DNA from: Dolichospermum sp. UHCC 0259
GTDB lineage: Bacteria; Cyanobacteriota; Cyanobacteriia; Cyanobacteriales; Nostocaceae
Length of the DNA: 64,000 nt
Direction of reading: 5' to 3'
Assembly: GCF_009711935.1 (NCBI RefSeq)
Contig: NZ_VIKX01000070.1
Coordinates: forward strand, 22,541-86,540
The first letter of the stretch is position 1, and every line of letters starts with the position of its first letter. A model generated the notes under the pieces. The model was given only the letters and a program-made list of their open reading frames with translations, was not told the origin of the DNA and did no database searches. Shown in pieces: positions 10,624-18,393 of this stretch. The position numbers were made by a program, and so were the translations under genes.

Positions 10624-10806
10624 AAGAAAGAAGAAAAAGGTATTTGCAAAGATGAATATCCCTGAATATTAATTCAAAAATCAGAATTAATATAGAATTT
10701 TCGGCGTTGGAGAATTGAGGTAAGAAAGTCAAAAATTCCATCGCTCAAACTCTTACTCTCTGAGTCTCTGCGTGAAAAACCATCCATCCTTTACGCCCAT
10801 ACCAAC

Positions 10807-11742
10807 ATGACACAAGACCACCATCATCATCACGAACATGGACACCATCATCACAGTCACACCCCAGCAACATTTAGTCGGGCTTTTGCCATTGGCACTG
10901 TACTGAATATAGGATTTGTCATCGTTGAAGCAATTTATGGCTACTTAGCACATTCCTTGGCTTTGTTTGCTGATGCGGGTCATAACCTGAGTGATGTATT
11001 GGGACTGCTTCTGGCGTGGGGTGCAAGTTCTCTGGCCCGTCGTCCTCCCAGCCACCGCTATACCTATGGATTGCGTGCCTCCTCAATTCTAGCAGCTTTA
11101 GCCAATGCCGTAGTTTTACTTTTATCTATGGGGGCGATCGCTTGGGAAGCCATTCGTCGTTTTCATGATTCCGCACCAGTATCAGGAGGAACAATTATTG
11201 GTGTAGCCCTAGTTGGCATTATCATTAATACTGCTACTGCACTTATGTTTATGTCAGGACGCAAAAGCGACTTAAACATCCGGGGAGCATTTTTACACAT
11301 GGCTGCTGATGCCCTGGTATCCTTGGGAGTTGTAGTAGCCGGAATTGCCATTTTATTCACCCATTGGCTATGGCTTGACCCATTATTTAGCTTAGTGCTT
11401 GTGGGAGTCGTCGTGATTGGGACGTGGCACTTACTCAGAGACTCTGTAAATTTAGCACTTGATGGCGTACCAGCAGGAATTGAACCCCGTGCCGTGAAAA
11501 ATTATTTAATTGAATGTCCTGGAGTCTCAAAAATCCACGATCTTCATATCTGGGCTATGAGTACAACAGAAACCGCACTCACAGTTCATTTAGTCATGCC
11601 AGGAGGTTATCCTGGTGATGCTTTTTTATGGGAAGTTTCCCAGGAACTCGAACACCATTTCAGTATCAAACACTCTACTATTCAGGTAGAAACAGGGGAT
11701 TCAGCTTATCCCTGCGCCTTAGAACCAGATCACGTAGTTTAA
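10807..11742 (+). CDS. Cation diffusion facilitator (zinc-type CDF exporter)
   Basis: 311 residues. The His-rich N terminus (TQDHHHHHEHGHHHHSH) precedes six predicted membrane helices. The HxxxD metal sites appear as FADAGHNLSDVLG in helix 2 (about 54-66) and HMAADALVSLG in helix 5 (about 163-173). The cytoplasmic C-terminal domain has IHDLHIWAMSTTETALTVHL. This fits the ZitB/CzcD group, which exports Zn, Co or Cd in exchange for protons. The metal is not fixed by sequence, but the HxxxD pair favours zinc. It is not in an operon. Confidence 0.93.
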   Translation: MTQDHHHHHEHGHHHHSHTPATFSRAFAIGTVLNIGFVIVEAIYGYLAHSLALFADAGHNLSDVLGLLLAWGASSLARRPPSHRYTYGLRASSILAALANAVVLLLSMGAIAWEAIRRFHDSAPVSGGTIIGVALVGIIINTATALMFMSGRKSDLNIRGAFLHMAADALVSLGVVVAGIAILFTHWLWLDPLFSLVLVGVVVIGTWHLLRDSVNLALDGVPAGIEPRAVKNYLIECPGVSKIHDLHIWAMSTTETALTVHLVMPGGYPGDAFLWEVSQELEHHFSIKHSTIQVETGDSAYPCALEPDHVV

Positions 11743-11939
11743 AAAACCCTAATACAGCAGAATTTAGGAGTAAAACTAGCTTTGTGTATAGATTTTTAAC
11801 ACCAAGCTACTTACTTGCAACTGATGTACACATAGTTGCAAAAAAAATATAAATAAATATTGTTTTTTTTGCAAAAAATTTGTTATATTTGTTTACATAA
11901 GATAACAAAGCTTAGTAAATCCTAATGGGGGTGCTAAAC

Positions 11940-12122
11940 ATGACTAATGCAACAAAAACATCTACTTTACCTGTAGCAACTGATCGTAACGGTTGGCGCT
12001 GGGGTTTTACACCCGAAGCGGAAATCTGGAATGGCCGTTTAGCAATGATCGGTTTTTTAGCAGCAGCTTTGATTGAACTATTTTCCGGTCAAGGTTTTCT
12101 CCACTTCTGGGGAATTCTGTAA
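11940..12122 (+). CDS. hli: High-light-inducible protein (Hlip, one-helix CAB-like)
   Basis: ATG 11940 gives 60 residues. The single chlorophyll-binding helix carries [20 protein letters not shown], with the generic ExxNxRxAMxG motif of light-harvesting-like proteins. Hlips bind chlorophyll and carotenoid near PSII or the chlorophyll biosynthesis enzymes under stress. A second in-frame ATG at 11925 would add MGVLN; GGGGGT before 11940 favours the shorter start. The upstream 180 bases are extremely AT-rich, as expected for a regulated promoter region. A strong terminator follows at 12157. Confidence 0.93.
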   Translation: MTNATKTSTLPVATDRNGWRWGFTPEAEIWNGRLAMIGFLAAALIELFSGQGFLHFWGIL

Positions 12123-12156
12123 TTTTTCCATAACATAATTTTTGATGAATCAAAAG

Positions 12157-12188
12157 CCTGGTAGTTATCATTAACTACCAGGTTATTT
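12157..12188 (+). terminator. Rho-independent terminator of the Hlip gene
   Basis: Perfect 11-bp stem CCTGGTAGTTA (12157-12167) with TAACTACCAGG (12172-12182), loop of four bases, followed by TTATTT. It begins 35 bases after the hli stop. Confidence 0.85.
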
Positions 12189-12250
12189 ACTTGAAAATAT
12201 ACAGTGTTTATTCATTCTCCATAAAGTTAATGATTTAACTAATTTGGATT

Positions 12251-12547
12251 TTACAAAGATATAGCTGCGGTTTTTCCCTTGCGAGGTATCTCTACCCCGT
12301 TTAGGTAAGTTTTTTTGGAATTACTTATGGTATTAATCTTCTGATTACTGCGTTTATTATCTACACCTGCCGTTTGTTTTTTGGCATTATTGATAATCTC
12401 AGCAATATCATTCATATATGTATCTTGATCACCCTGTGATGATTGACAATAACCACCACATAAAGTTTCTGCTTGTCCGGGATTTATCTCTTTCAGTAGC
12501 AACCTGATATCAATCTGATTAATGTCGGTATTTATGATTTTATTCAT
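12251..12547 (-). CDS. Small peptide with double-glycine-like motif (possible RiPP-type precursor)
   Basis: 98 residues. The N-terminal part (LLLKEINPGQAETLCGGY, about 16-33) looks like the helix plus Gly-Gly end of a peptide leader cleaved by a C39 peptidase/transporter, followed by a polar Asn/Lys/Gln-rich tail with only one further Cys (GGYCQSS). No modification enzyme or transporter is nearby, so the role remains open. The codon pattern and the isolated position with its own upstream AT-rich region support a real gene. It could equally be an unrelated small cyanobacterial protein. Confidence 0.5.
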   Translation of the reverse strand: MNKIINTDINQIDIRLLLKEINPGQAETLCGGYCQSSQGDQDTYMNDIAEIINNAKKQTAGVDNKRSNQKINTISNSKKTYLNGVEIPRKGKTAAISL

Positions 12548-12628
12548 GGTTTTAATGAATCATAAGTATAACTAAACCCCATCCTGGCAAAAATTCTCCT
12601 AATTCTCATCTATCTATTGGCCAAATTT

Positions 12629-14047
12629 TTATTTGCGAATAGACAAACTACTGGATGATTCCGTCCGCATTTTTCTAGTTTCTTCCAATATCTTATCTAT
12701 ATCTTCTTGAGATAGACGTTGAATATAGTTAATTTTAACTTCTTCCAAAAAGTCATTGAGTAAACTTTGAATTTCTACTAAAACTTGTTTTTGCTGCATT
12801 TCTGAACTAAATGAAGCTGTGAATTTTTCCATTAGCTGAGTAGAAAGTTTTGCCGCGACCGGATCTTTGATAGTGCTAGATAAAGCAGCATAGATATTAT
12901 TAGTAATTTGCGTGGCTAGTTGTTCACTAATTTGTGTTTGAGCTTTACCTAATCCTGGTAACATAAGGATGTTACTATATCCTGGTAATTGTTGACAAGC
13001 GATCGCTATACTGTGACACAAAATTGCATTTACTTCTGGTTGAATTTTCGGTAACACCTGATTAACCAGAGTTTTAATTAACAATCCAGTAATTGCTTCG
13101 ACTTCATTGATATTATTAATATCTATATAAGAACGTGCATGATCTGATTCTAGTAGCCAACGGGTAATTTCACCTCGTTTAATTGAACCTTGAACTTGGT
13201 TGATTACTTGGACTACGACAATTTCTGTAATTTCTTCTGCAAAATTAGCCAGAATACCTTGATGAATTTGTCGTCTAATTACATAAAAATCAATTAACTT
13301 TGCCTGATCAAGCCTAATGGTAACTGGGATGATTCGTAAATATCGCCAAATTGGTATTAGTAATAATATATCATACCAACGCCAAAGAATTGCTTCTAAC
13401 CAACTTAAATGGCTATATCTACGTTTTATTAAGAACGTACGTCCTAATAATTCTGTGGCAAATAGAACTATAAATGGTAAATCAATTATCCAAAATTCAT
13501 CAGAAAATTCCCCATTCTCATCAATTTTTCGATAATAGTTTTTGGCAATTCCAGGGCGAATTTTTTGGTTAAAAAAAGCTATTTCCTGATTCCAACCATT
13601 TTTAGATAAATATTCCTGACTCCAAAAGGTATTAAATGCAGCTTTAGCAGATTCCTGTCCGATATGTTCTCGCATCCGATTTTTGATTTTTTCCAGAGTT
13701 CCACTTTTACCCGCACCTGCAAATGGATTAGTTTCAATCATTTCTTGGCTGAGAAGACGAATGTTTTCTAACTTGGCGTTGACTTGCGGAGAGATTAAGC
13801 CTGTTTGAGTTACTTGCTCTTCTAATTCAGCTACTAATTCTAGGTATTTTTTTGTGTCACGATGAGGTTCAATACCTTTAATTGGATCGTATAATTGAGT
13901 TATTCCAGGAACTCGACGGAAGTAAAAATCTCGCCAAGGTAAATAACTTAAATCAAAGAAAATTAATACTAAATTGACAGTGGCTGTAATTGCCATGACT
14001 CTCTCAAACCATAGGTTTTTGTGTTGGGGAATTTTTAATTTACTCAT
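12629..14047 (-). CDS. Conserved cyanobacterial-type membrane protein of unknown function
   Basis: 472 residues, no recognised catalytic motif. One hydrophobic segment lies near residues 16-33 and further ones at about 190-205 and 225-245 (FIVLFATELLGRTFL, WYDILLLIPIWRYL). The segment around residues 240-250 (LLIPIWRYLRIIPVTIRL) resembles a voltage-sensor-like or channel linker, but the match is too weak to call. The C-terminal half is helical and amphipathic. The gene is single, divergent from the peptidoglycan-binding gene at 14390. Confidence 0.65.
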   Translation of the reverse strand: MSKLKIPQHKNLWFERVMAITATVNLVLIFFDLSYLPWRDFYFRRVPGITQLYDPIKGIEPHRDTKKYLELVAELEEQVTQTGLISPQVNAKLENIRLLSQEMIETNPFAGAGKSGTLEKIKNRMREHIGQESAKAAFNTFWSQEYLSKNGWNQEIAFFNQKIRPGIAKNYYRKIDENGEFSDEFWIIDLPFIVLFATELLGRTFLIKRRYSHLSWLEAILWRWYDILLLIPIWRYLRIIPVTIRLDQAKLIDFYVIRRQIHQGILANFAEEITEIVVVQVINQVQGSIKRGEITRWLLESDHARSYIDINNINEVEAITGLLIKTLVNQVLPKIQPEVNAILCHSIAIACQQLPGYSNILMLPGLGKAQTQISEQLATQITNNIYAALSSTIKDPVAAKLSTQLMEKFTASFSSEMQQKQVLVEIQSLLNDFLEEVKINYIQRLSQEDIDKILEETRKMRTESSSSLSIRK

Positions 14048-14389
14048 GATTTGTAGTTATAGTAAATTGTAGGTTTACGAAATACAGTAGCATCAGTTTG
14101 AAAACCAGTGTCATGAACGTTAGTATTATTTAATAGCATATACTACCGCAGTGACGCAATTAATACTATCGAAACTTTACTCTCTTTGTACAAACTAACG
14201 ATAATACGTATGTTTAGCAATTCCGAATATTAGACGGAGGGTGAAAACTAACTTTTGTTATATCCATTAATAATCAATTAGAGTCGAATTAATCAGAATT
14301 AATAACTAATTATTAAGCCATAAGTTAAAAAAACTTCAAAATTACCTGCTAGTGTCTTATTATCAAGGATTTAATCCCAAGGAGTTTTT
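14048..14389. other. Divergent intergenic region
   Basis: AT-rich spacer between the membrane protein and the peptidoglycan-binding gene. Apart from the ribosome site AAGGAG at 14379-14384, ahead of the downstream ATG, I see no RNA gene, repeat or clear operator. Confidence 0.5.
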
Positions 14390-15265
14390 ATGATGTGGTG
14401 TGATTTAAACAAGTCTAGAGTAACTATAGCTTTAACCTGTATAGTGGCAGCAAGTGCTGTGTCTTCAGATATGACTTTTGCCGCTCGTGGGCGCAACTAT
14501 AAGCCCGATGAATTCCGATCTGTATTACGTGGATTGGGTTATAACGTTAAGGTTACAAAAGATCCTCTGACTGACGAGGAAACTAAAAAGGCTATCACTC
14601 AATTTCAAACAGGCTACAAGTTAACGGTGGATGGGAAAGTAGGTCCCCAAACCCAAGATCAAGCTGCTATCATTGTCCAAATTTTGCAAGCTAATTTGAA
14701 TGCTGTACTGAAACCAAAAACTCTACTTCCTCGTAATCAATTCTACAGTCCCCAGTTAGAAGAGTTGGTAAAGGAGTACCAGAAAAAACATCAACTCCCA
14801 GAAACTGGGATTGCTGATTTAAAACTTCGCCAAAAAATAAATGAAGAAGTTAAAACTATCATTAGTAAACCAGTAACCAAACCTGAACCTAAAGCTACAC
14901 CAACAGCTACACCAACAGCCACACCAACAGCTACACCTACACCAACAGCCACACCAACACCTACACCAACAGCCACACCAACACCTACACCAACAGCCAC
15001 ACCAACACCTACACCAACAGCCACACCAACACCTACACCAACAGCCACACCAACACCTACACCAACAGCCACACCAACACCTACACCTACACCAACAGCT
15101 AAACCAACAGCTAAACCAACGACTAAACCAACGACTAAACCAACGACTAAACCAACGGCTAAACCAACGGCTAAGCCAACAGTCACACCTACAGCCACAC
15201 CTACAGCAACACCTACAACTGACCCAATGGCTACACCAACAGCTACACCTACACCCGAAAAGTAA
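14390..15265 (+). CDS. Exported peptidoglycan-binding-domain protein with Thr/Pro repeat tail
   Basis: 291 residues. A signal peptide covers about 1-33 (hydrophobic ALTCIVAASAVSS, then TFA). A peptidoglycan-binding type 1 domain follows: DEFRSVLRGLGYNV, then ITQFQTGYKLTVDGKVGPQT (about 66-85), with a partly repeated second unit (LVKEYQKKHQLPETGIADL). From about residue 160 the chain is almost pure TPTPTPTA and TAKPTTKP repeats, a likely wall-spanning or linker region. The DNA repeat unit is 24 bp and prone to length change. Two in-frame ATGs (14390, 14393) are possible, with AAGGAG just upstream. Confidence 0.8.
   Translation: MMWCDLNKSRVTIALTCIVAASAVSSDMTFAARGRNYKPDEFRSVLRGLGYNVKVTKDPLTDEETKKAITQFQTGYKLTVDGKVGPQTQDQAAIIVQILQANLNAVLKPKTLLPRNQFYSPQLEELVKEYQKKHQLPETGIADLKLRQKINEEVKTIISKPVTKPEPKATPTATPTATPTATPTPTATPTPTPTATPTPTPTATPTPTPTATPTPTPTATPTPTPTATPTPTPTPTAKPTAKPTTKPTTKPTTKPTAKPTAKPTVTPTATPTATPTTDPMATPTATPTPEK
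14885..15262. repeat. Coding minisatellite (Thr/Pro/Ala/Lys repeats)
   Basis: Low-complexity DNA made of ACACCAACACCTACACCAAC-like units with a 24-bp period encoding TPTPTPTA, then TAAACCAACGAC-like units encoding TKPT. The antisense strand is also open by composition alone. Confidence 0.9.
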
Positions 15266-15596
15266 AGTCAAGAATTAGAAATCGGTAGAAAATCAGGACT
15301 TATGCAAGTGTCACACTAAAAATTTGTTATCGGGTGTATCAGATGGCATAAATCCTGCAAATAAACAGATTGTTAATATCTGACGTGGTTGGTGAGTTTG
15401 CCGAACCACACCCTACTAACGTGCCAGTTGTGTAAATCTTGGAAAATGACAGGCGGAATATAGAACTAATATTTGATTTTTGAAATGTAAGGTGTGTTAG
15501 CGGTAGCGTAACGCATCCTACAAATACTGAGATTTTTTCAAAATTCAAATACTATTGCTATAGCCTGTCAGATGTTTACTCAAGATCAAATAAAAT
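15266..15596. other. Convergent intergenic region, no gene seen
   Basis: Spacer between the Thr/Pro protein and the SLH lipoprotein. It holds the phrase GGTAGCGTAACGCATCCTAC near 15500, a common cyanobacterial dispersed intergenic sequence, and GGTTGGTGAGTTTGCCGAACC near 15390 with partial symmetry. No open frame here is convincing. Confidence 0.45.
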
Positions 15597-16925
15597 TCAG
15601 GTTTTCAATTTTAAAGCTTCTGTTGCTGATATTCCTTCACCTTGAGTACCGAAATACCATAAAGCTGAACTGGCTTCAGCACGAGTTACAGGTTTTTTGG
15701 GTTGAAATAAGGTTGTATAACCAAAAACTCGGCGAATATTCGATTGTTCGGCGTTTTGAAAGTCCGCTAAAACTGCTCTTAATGCTTTTGGTTCAATGTT
15801 ACCTGCATCTTGAAAACCCCAAGTTTGTTTAACGGCTTCTAAATTAGCAGCAGGTAAGGCTTGACGGGTATCTAAAGGAACTTTCCATAGGATTAATTGT
15901 TCTCGTGTTAAAGGTGCGTCAGGACGAAATAAAACCGCTGTGGCATCTCCAGATAAAGCACTGGGAATTAAACCTGCTTCTGCTAATCCTTGAATGACGG
16001 GAAAATCAGGATCTTTGGTTAAAATATCCCTAAAAGCTGGTTGAGTGCTGGTGGCTGCTAACCGAATTTGTTTAGCGGGATTGTTCGCATACATGGCATT
16101 ATTAGCTGCAACTAACCAGCGAGCATATTCTCGACGGGTGATAATTTTATCAGGGAGAAATTCGTTTGTTTTGGGTTCGATGGATAAAACACCTAATGTA
16201 GCTAAGTCTTGAATGTGCGCTCGCCATTCTGGTGGTGCTTTTTGAATATCAGTAAATTCTTGAGTTGCTAAGGTTTCCGTTTGGTTGGTTGGTTCGCTCG
16301 TTGGTTGGGTGACTACGTTAAGATTATTAATATTAGGTAATACTGGACCAATAAATTCTGGATTAGCTGAAGGGGTAACTGGGTTAGTAGCTGTAACTTG
16401 AGAATTAGATGAATATTCAATTATTAATTTAGTGGCTGTTTGGGGTTGATTGAGTTCAGCTTGAGTCACAGTTTGTGGCACAATTGTGACATTGATGAGT
16501 AAATCATTGAGTTTGGCAGAAAAATATCCCTCTGCATCATCTTGAGGCTGTTGCACAATTTGCCAGTTTTTAGCCTGAAATTGCTGGCGGTAAAAGCTGG
16601 TGATTATATTACTAGGATCTGCACTTTGCCAACGAATTGATATTTTATTTTCGGAATTAACTGGTTTGACTTCCTCTAGTTTGGCGTTGGGGTAAATGGG
16701 TATATCTGCGGGAAAATCAGCCGGTAATTTAATTGTTGATGTGTTGGGGTTTGGTATTGTTTGCTGACTCTGAGGTTTGCCAAAAGGAACAGGATTATTT
16801 TGCAACTGAGGGTCAGCCGCTAATGATTGTTCTAGATTTTTAGCGGTTGGACTGTTGGCACAGGCTGTTAAGGATAGTAAAACAGCAACACTCAGGAAGA
16901 TAGCAGGATAGTTACGGGAAAACAC
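15597..16925 (-). CDS. SLH-domain lipoprotein
   Basis: 442 residues from a GTG start. Residues 1-22 form a lipoprotein signal with the lipobox LTAC, so the protein should be anchored after cleavage before Cys22. A central region (about 60-170) is a small folded domain seen in similar cyanobacterial lipoproteins (DFPADIPIYPNAKLEEV). The C-terminal half carries S-layer homology motifs (ILATLGVLSIEP-type, TRREYARWLVAANN, TREQLILWKVPL, VTRAEASSALWYFG). It is probably bound to the wall or outer membrane. An uncharged Pro/Thr linker joins the two parts. Confidence 0.85.
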   Translation of the reverse strand: MFSRNYPAIFLSVAVLLSLTACANSPTAKNLEQSLAADPQLQNNPVPFGKPQSQQTIPNPNTSTIKLPADFPADIPIYPNAKLEEVKPVNSENKISIRWQSADPSNIITSFYRQQFQAKNWQIVQQPQDDAEGYFSAKLNDLLINVTIVPQTVTQAELNQPQTATKLIIEYSSNSQVTATNPVTPSANPEFIGPVLPNINNLNVVTQPTSEPTNQTETLATQEFTDIQKAPPEWRAHIQDLATLGVLSIEPKTNEFLPDKIITRREYARWLVAANNAMYANNPAKQIRLAATSTQPAFRDILTKDPDFPVIQGLAEAGLIPSALSGDATAVLFRPDAPLTREQLILWKVPLDTRQALPAANLEAVKQTWGFQDAGNIEPKALRAVLADFQNAEQSNIRRVFGYTTLFQPKKPVTRAEASSALWYFGTQGEGISATEALKLKT

Positions 16926-17089
16926 AAAGAAATCACAAATTGATTTTCACCTCCTACACTAGCATTTTTGGGGCTGGGTGACTGGGGAATTAAAACAAGT
17001 TAATTTTATACTATGGAATAGGGAATAGGAAGTAATTACCTATTCTCTATTGTAAGCCTAAACTTTAGATAACTAACAACTTAAGTGAT

Positions 17090-17308
17090 TTAGTCAATTG
17101 TAATTTGTTGTGGTCCATTGGTTTTGCTGTTTTGTACTTCTGTACTCAGGTTACTAGAGCTATTGCAACAACCTTTTTTATTTAACCAGCTTTTAACAGG
17201 ATCTTCAGTCAGGTTGAGTCGGAGGACACCGGAGACGAACCCACCTAAAAATGAAACTGGATGTTGGGCTAGTTCTTGAAATAGGGGCGACAATTCAGTA
17301 ATAAACAT
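17090..17308 (-). CDS. Small conserved hypothetical protein
   Basis: 72 residues. The N-terminal half (FQELAQHPVSFLGGFVSGVLRLNLTEDPVKSWL, given here only in outline, about 10-42) is weakly hydrophobic and amphipathic; the C-terminal tail has a CC pair (KKGCCNSSS) and is polar. A ribosome site lies before ATG 17308 (CCTGGAGAGTC on the coding strand). I do not recognise the function. Confidence 0.6.
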   Translation of the reverse strand: MFITELSPLFQELAQHPVSFLGGFVSGVLRLNLTEDPVKSWLNKKGCCNSSSNLSTEVQNSKTNGPQQITID

Positions 17309-17510
17309 TAGACTCTCCAGGTATTGGTTTTAAAAATTATTAATTCTTGATTAATCTTAACAGATGCCGGCTAAGAAGCAACTAACAACTGATTGGATAA
17401 TATTTGGCTGTATGATATTTATCATTGGTTGAACTATCTACTGATATCATTAACCTTGATTTCCTGTCAGTTTTGAACTAAAATACGGTATTTAAATTAA
17501 TAATTAAATT

Positions 17511-18341
17511 ATGGCAAGCAATTGGGAAAACTTTCTCAAAAATTTAGGAGAATGGCGTGGTTCATTTACTAAAATCTCTGCCAATGGTGAGATATTAGAT
17601 TCTACTCCTAGTATTTTAAATTTGGATGCTGATGATAATAATCAAGCTGTAATTTTTAGATTACGTCGTTTTGATTCTCATGATTATGATAGTCCTCCTC
17701 TTCAGGATTATCAACAGGAATACCGTTATTTAGGAAAAGGGAATATATTTTTTGCTACGGGAGCTTTTTCTAAAGGAACATTGCAATTAGCACCTTTTTC
17801 GGAATTTGGAACGGAATACGGTTTTGTTGATGATGATCGGCGATCGCGCTTGGTACAATTATATGATCAACAAGGCAACTTTATTAATTTAACTCTGATT
17901 CGGGAATTTCGCAGTTTTACAGATGCTTATGAACGTCCGCAACTGACGGTAGAACAGTTAATTGGGAATTGGCAAGGTCAAGCTCATACAGTTTACTCAG
18001 ATATGAGACCATCGGAAACTTATGCTACTTATTTAGAAATTCAAAAAATAGGTGATGGATATTTAGAGCAAAAGTTATCTTTTCAATCTCAAATTATTAC
18101 GGCTAAAGCCAGAATAGAAGGTAATAAAATCATCTCGGAGACGGAAGGAATTCCTCGACAGATTTTGTTGTTACCTGACGGAACTTCTAGTAATGTGCCT
18201 TTGCAATTGAAATTGAGAAAACCTTTTTTTGTGGAAGCGGGTTGGTTGGTTAGAGAGAATGAACGCCAAAGGTTGATTCGTAGTTATAGCGATAAGGGGG
18301 AATGGATTAATTCGACTCATGTGATTGAATATAAAATTTAG
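17511..18341 (+). CDS. DUF3598 family protein (lipocalin-like)
   Basis: 276 residues. The start ASNWENFLKNLGEWRGSFT and the repeat of the same pattern near residue 152 (IGNWQGQAHTVYSD) show two beta-barrel-like halves, as in cyanobacterial DUF3598 proteins. These are lipocalin-like folds related to bilin lyases of the CpcS/T group, but no chromophore-lyase activity is established for this family. The gene is single and convergent with nrdJ. Confidence 0.75.
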   Translation: MASNWENFLKNLGEWRGSFTKISANGEILDSTPSILNLDADDNNQAVIFRLRRFDSHDYDSPPLQDYQQEYRYLGKGNIFFATGAFSKGTLQLAPFSEFGTEYGFVDDDRRSRLVQLYDQQGNFINLTLIREFRSFTDAYERPQLTVEQLIGNWQGQAHTVYSDMRPSETYATYLEIQKIGDGYLEQKLSFQSQIITAKARIEGNKIISETEGIPRQILLLPDGTSSNVPLQLKLRKPFFVEAGWLVRENERQRLIRSYSDKGEWINSTHVIEYKI

Positions 18342-18352
18342 AAGAACCCCAA

Positions 18353-18378
18353 CCCCCTCCCCGCAAGCGAGGAGGGGG
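18353..18378. terminator. GC-rich hairpin between convergent DUF3598 and nrdJ genes
   Basis: CCCCCTCC (18353-18360) pairs with GGAGGGGG (18371-18378) around a small CCGCAAGCGA loop. It sits exactly between two convergent stop codons and could act in both directions. It resembles a dispersed cyanobacterial palindrome rather than a classical terminator, because no T-run follows. Confidence 0.55.
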
Positions 18379-18393
18379 CTTTGAAAAGGGATT

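Noticed and set aside
11628..11852. 74-codon plus-strand frame overlapping the CDF exporter end
   Set aside because: It lies out of frame over a conserved exporter domain and has no ribosome site.
14791..15271. Long minus-strand frames reading VGVGVAVGV or CRCWCGCW repeats opposite the Thr/Pro gene
   Set aside because: They are antisense products of the 24-bp minisatellite; the plus-strand frame has a signal peptide and a recognised domain.
15339..15548. 69-codon minus-strand frame between convergent genes
   Set aside because: It covers a common dispersed intergenic phrase (GCGTAACGCATCC) and has no recognisable protein features.
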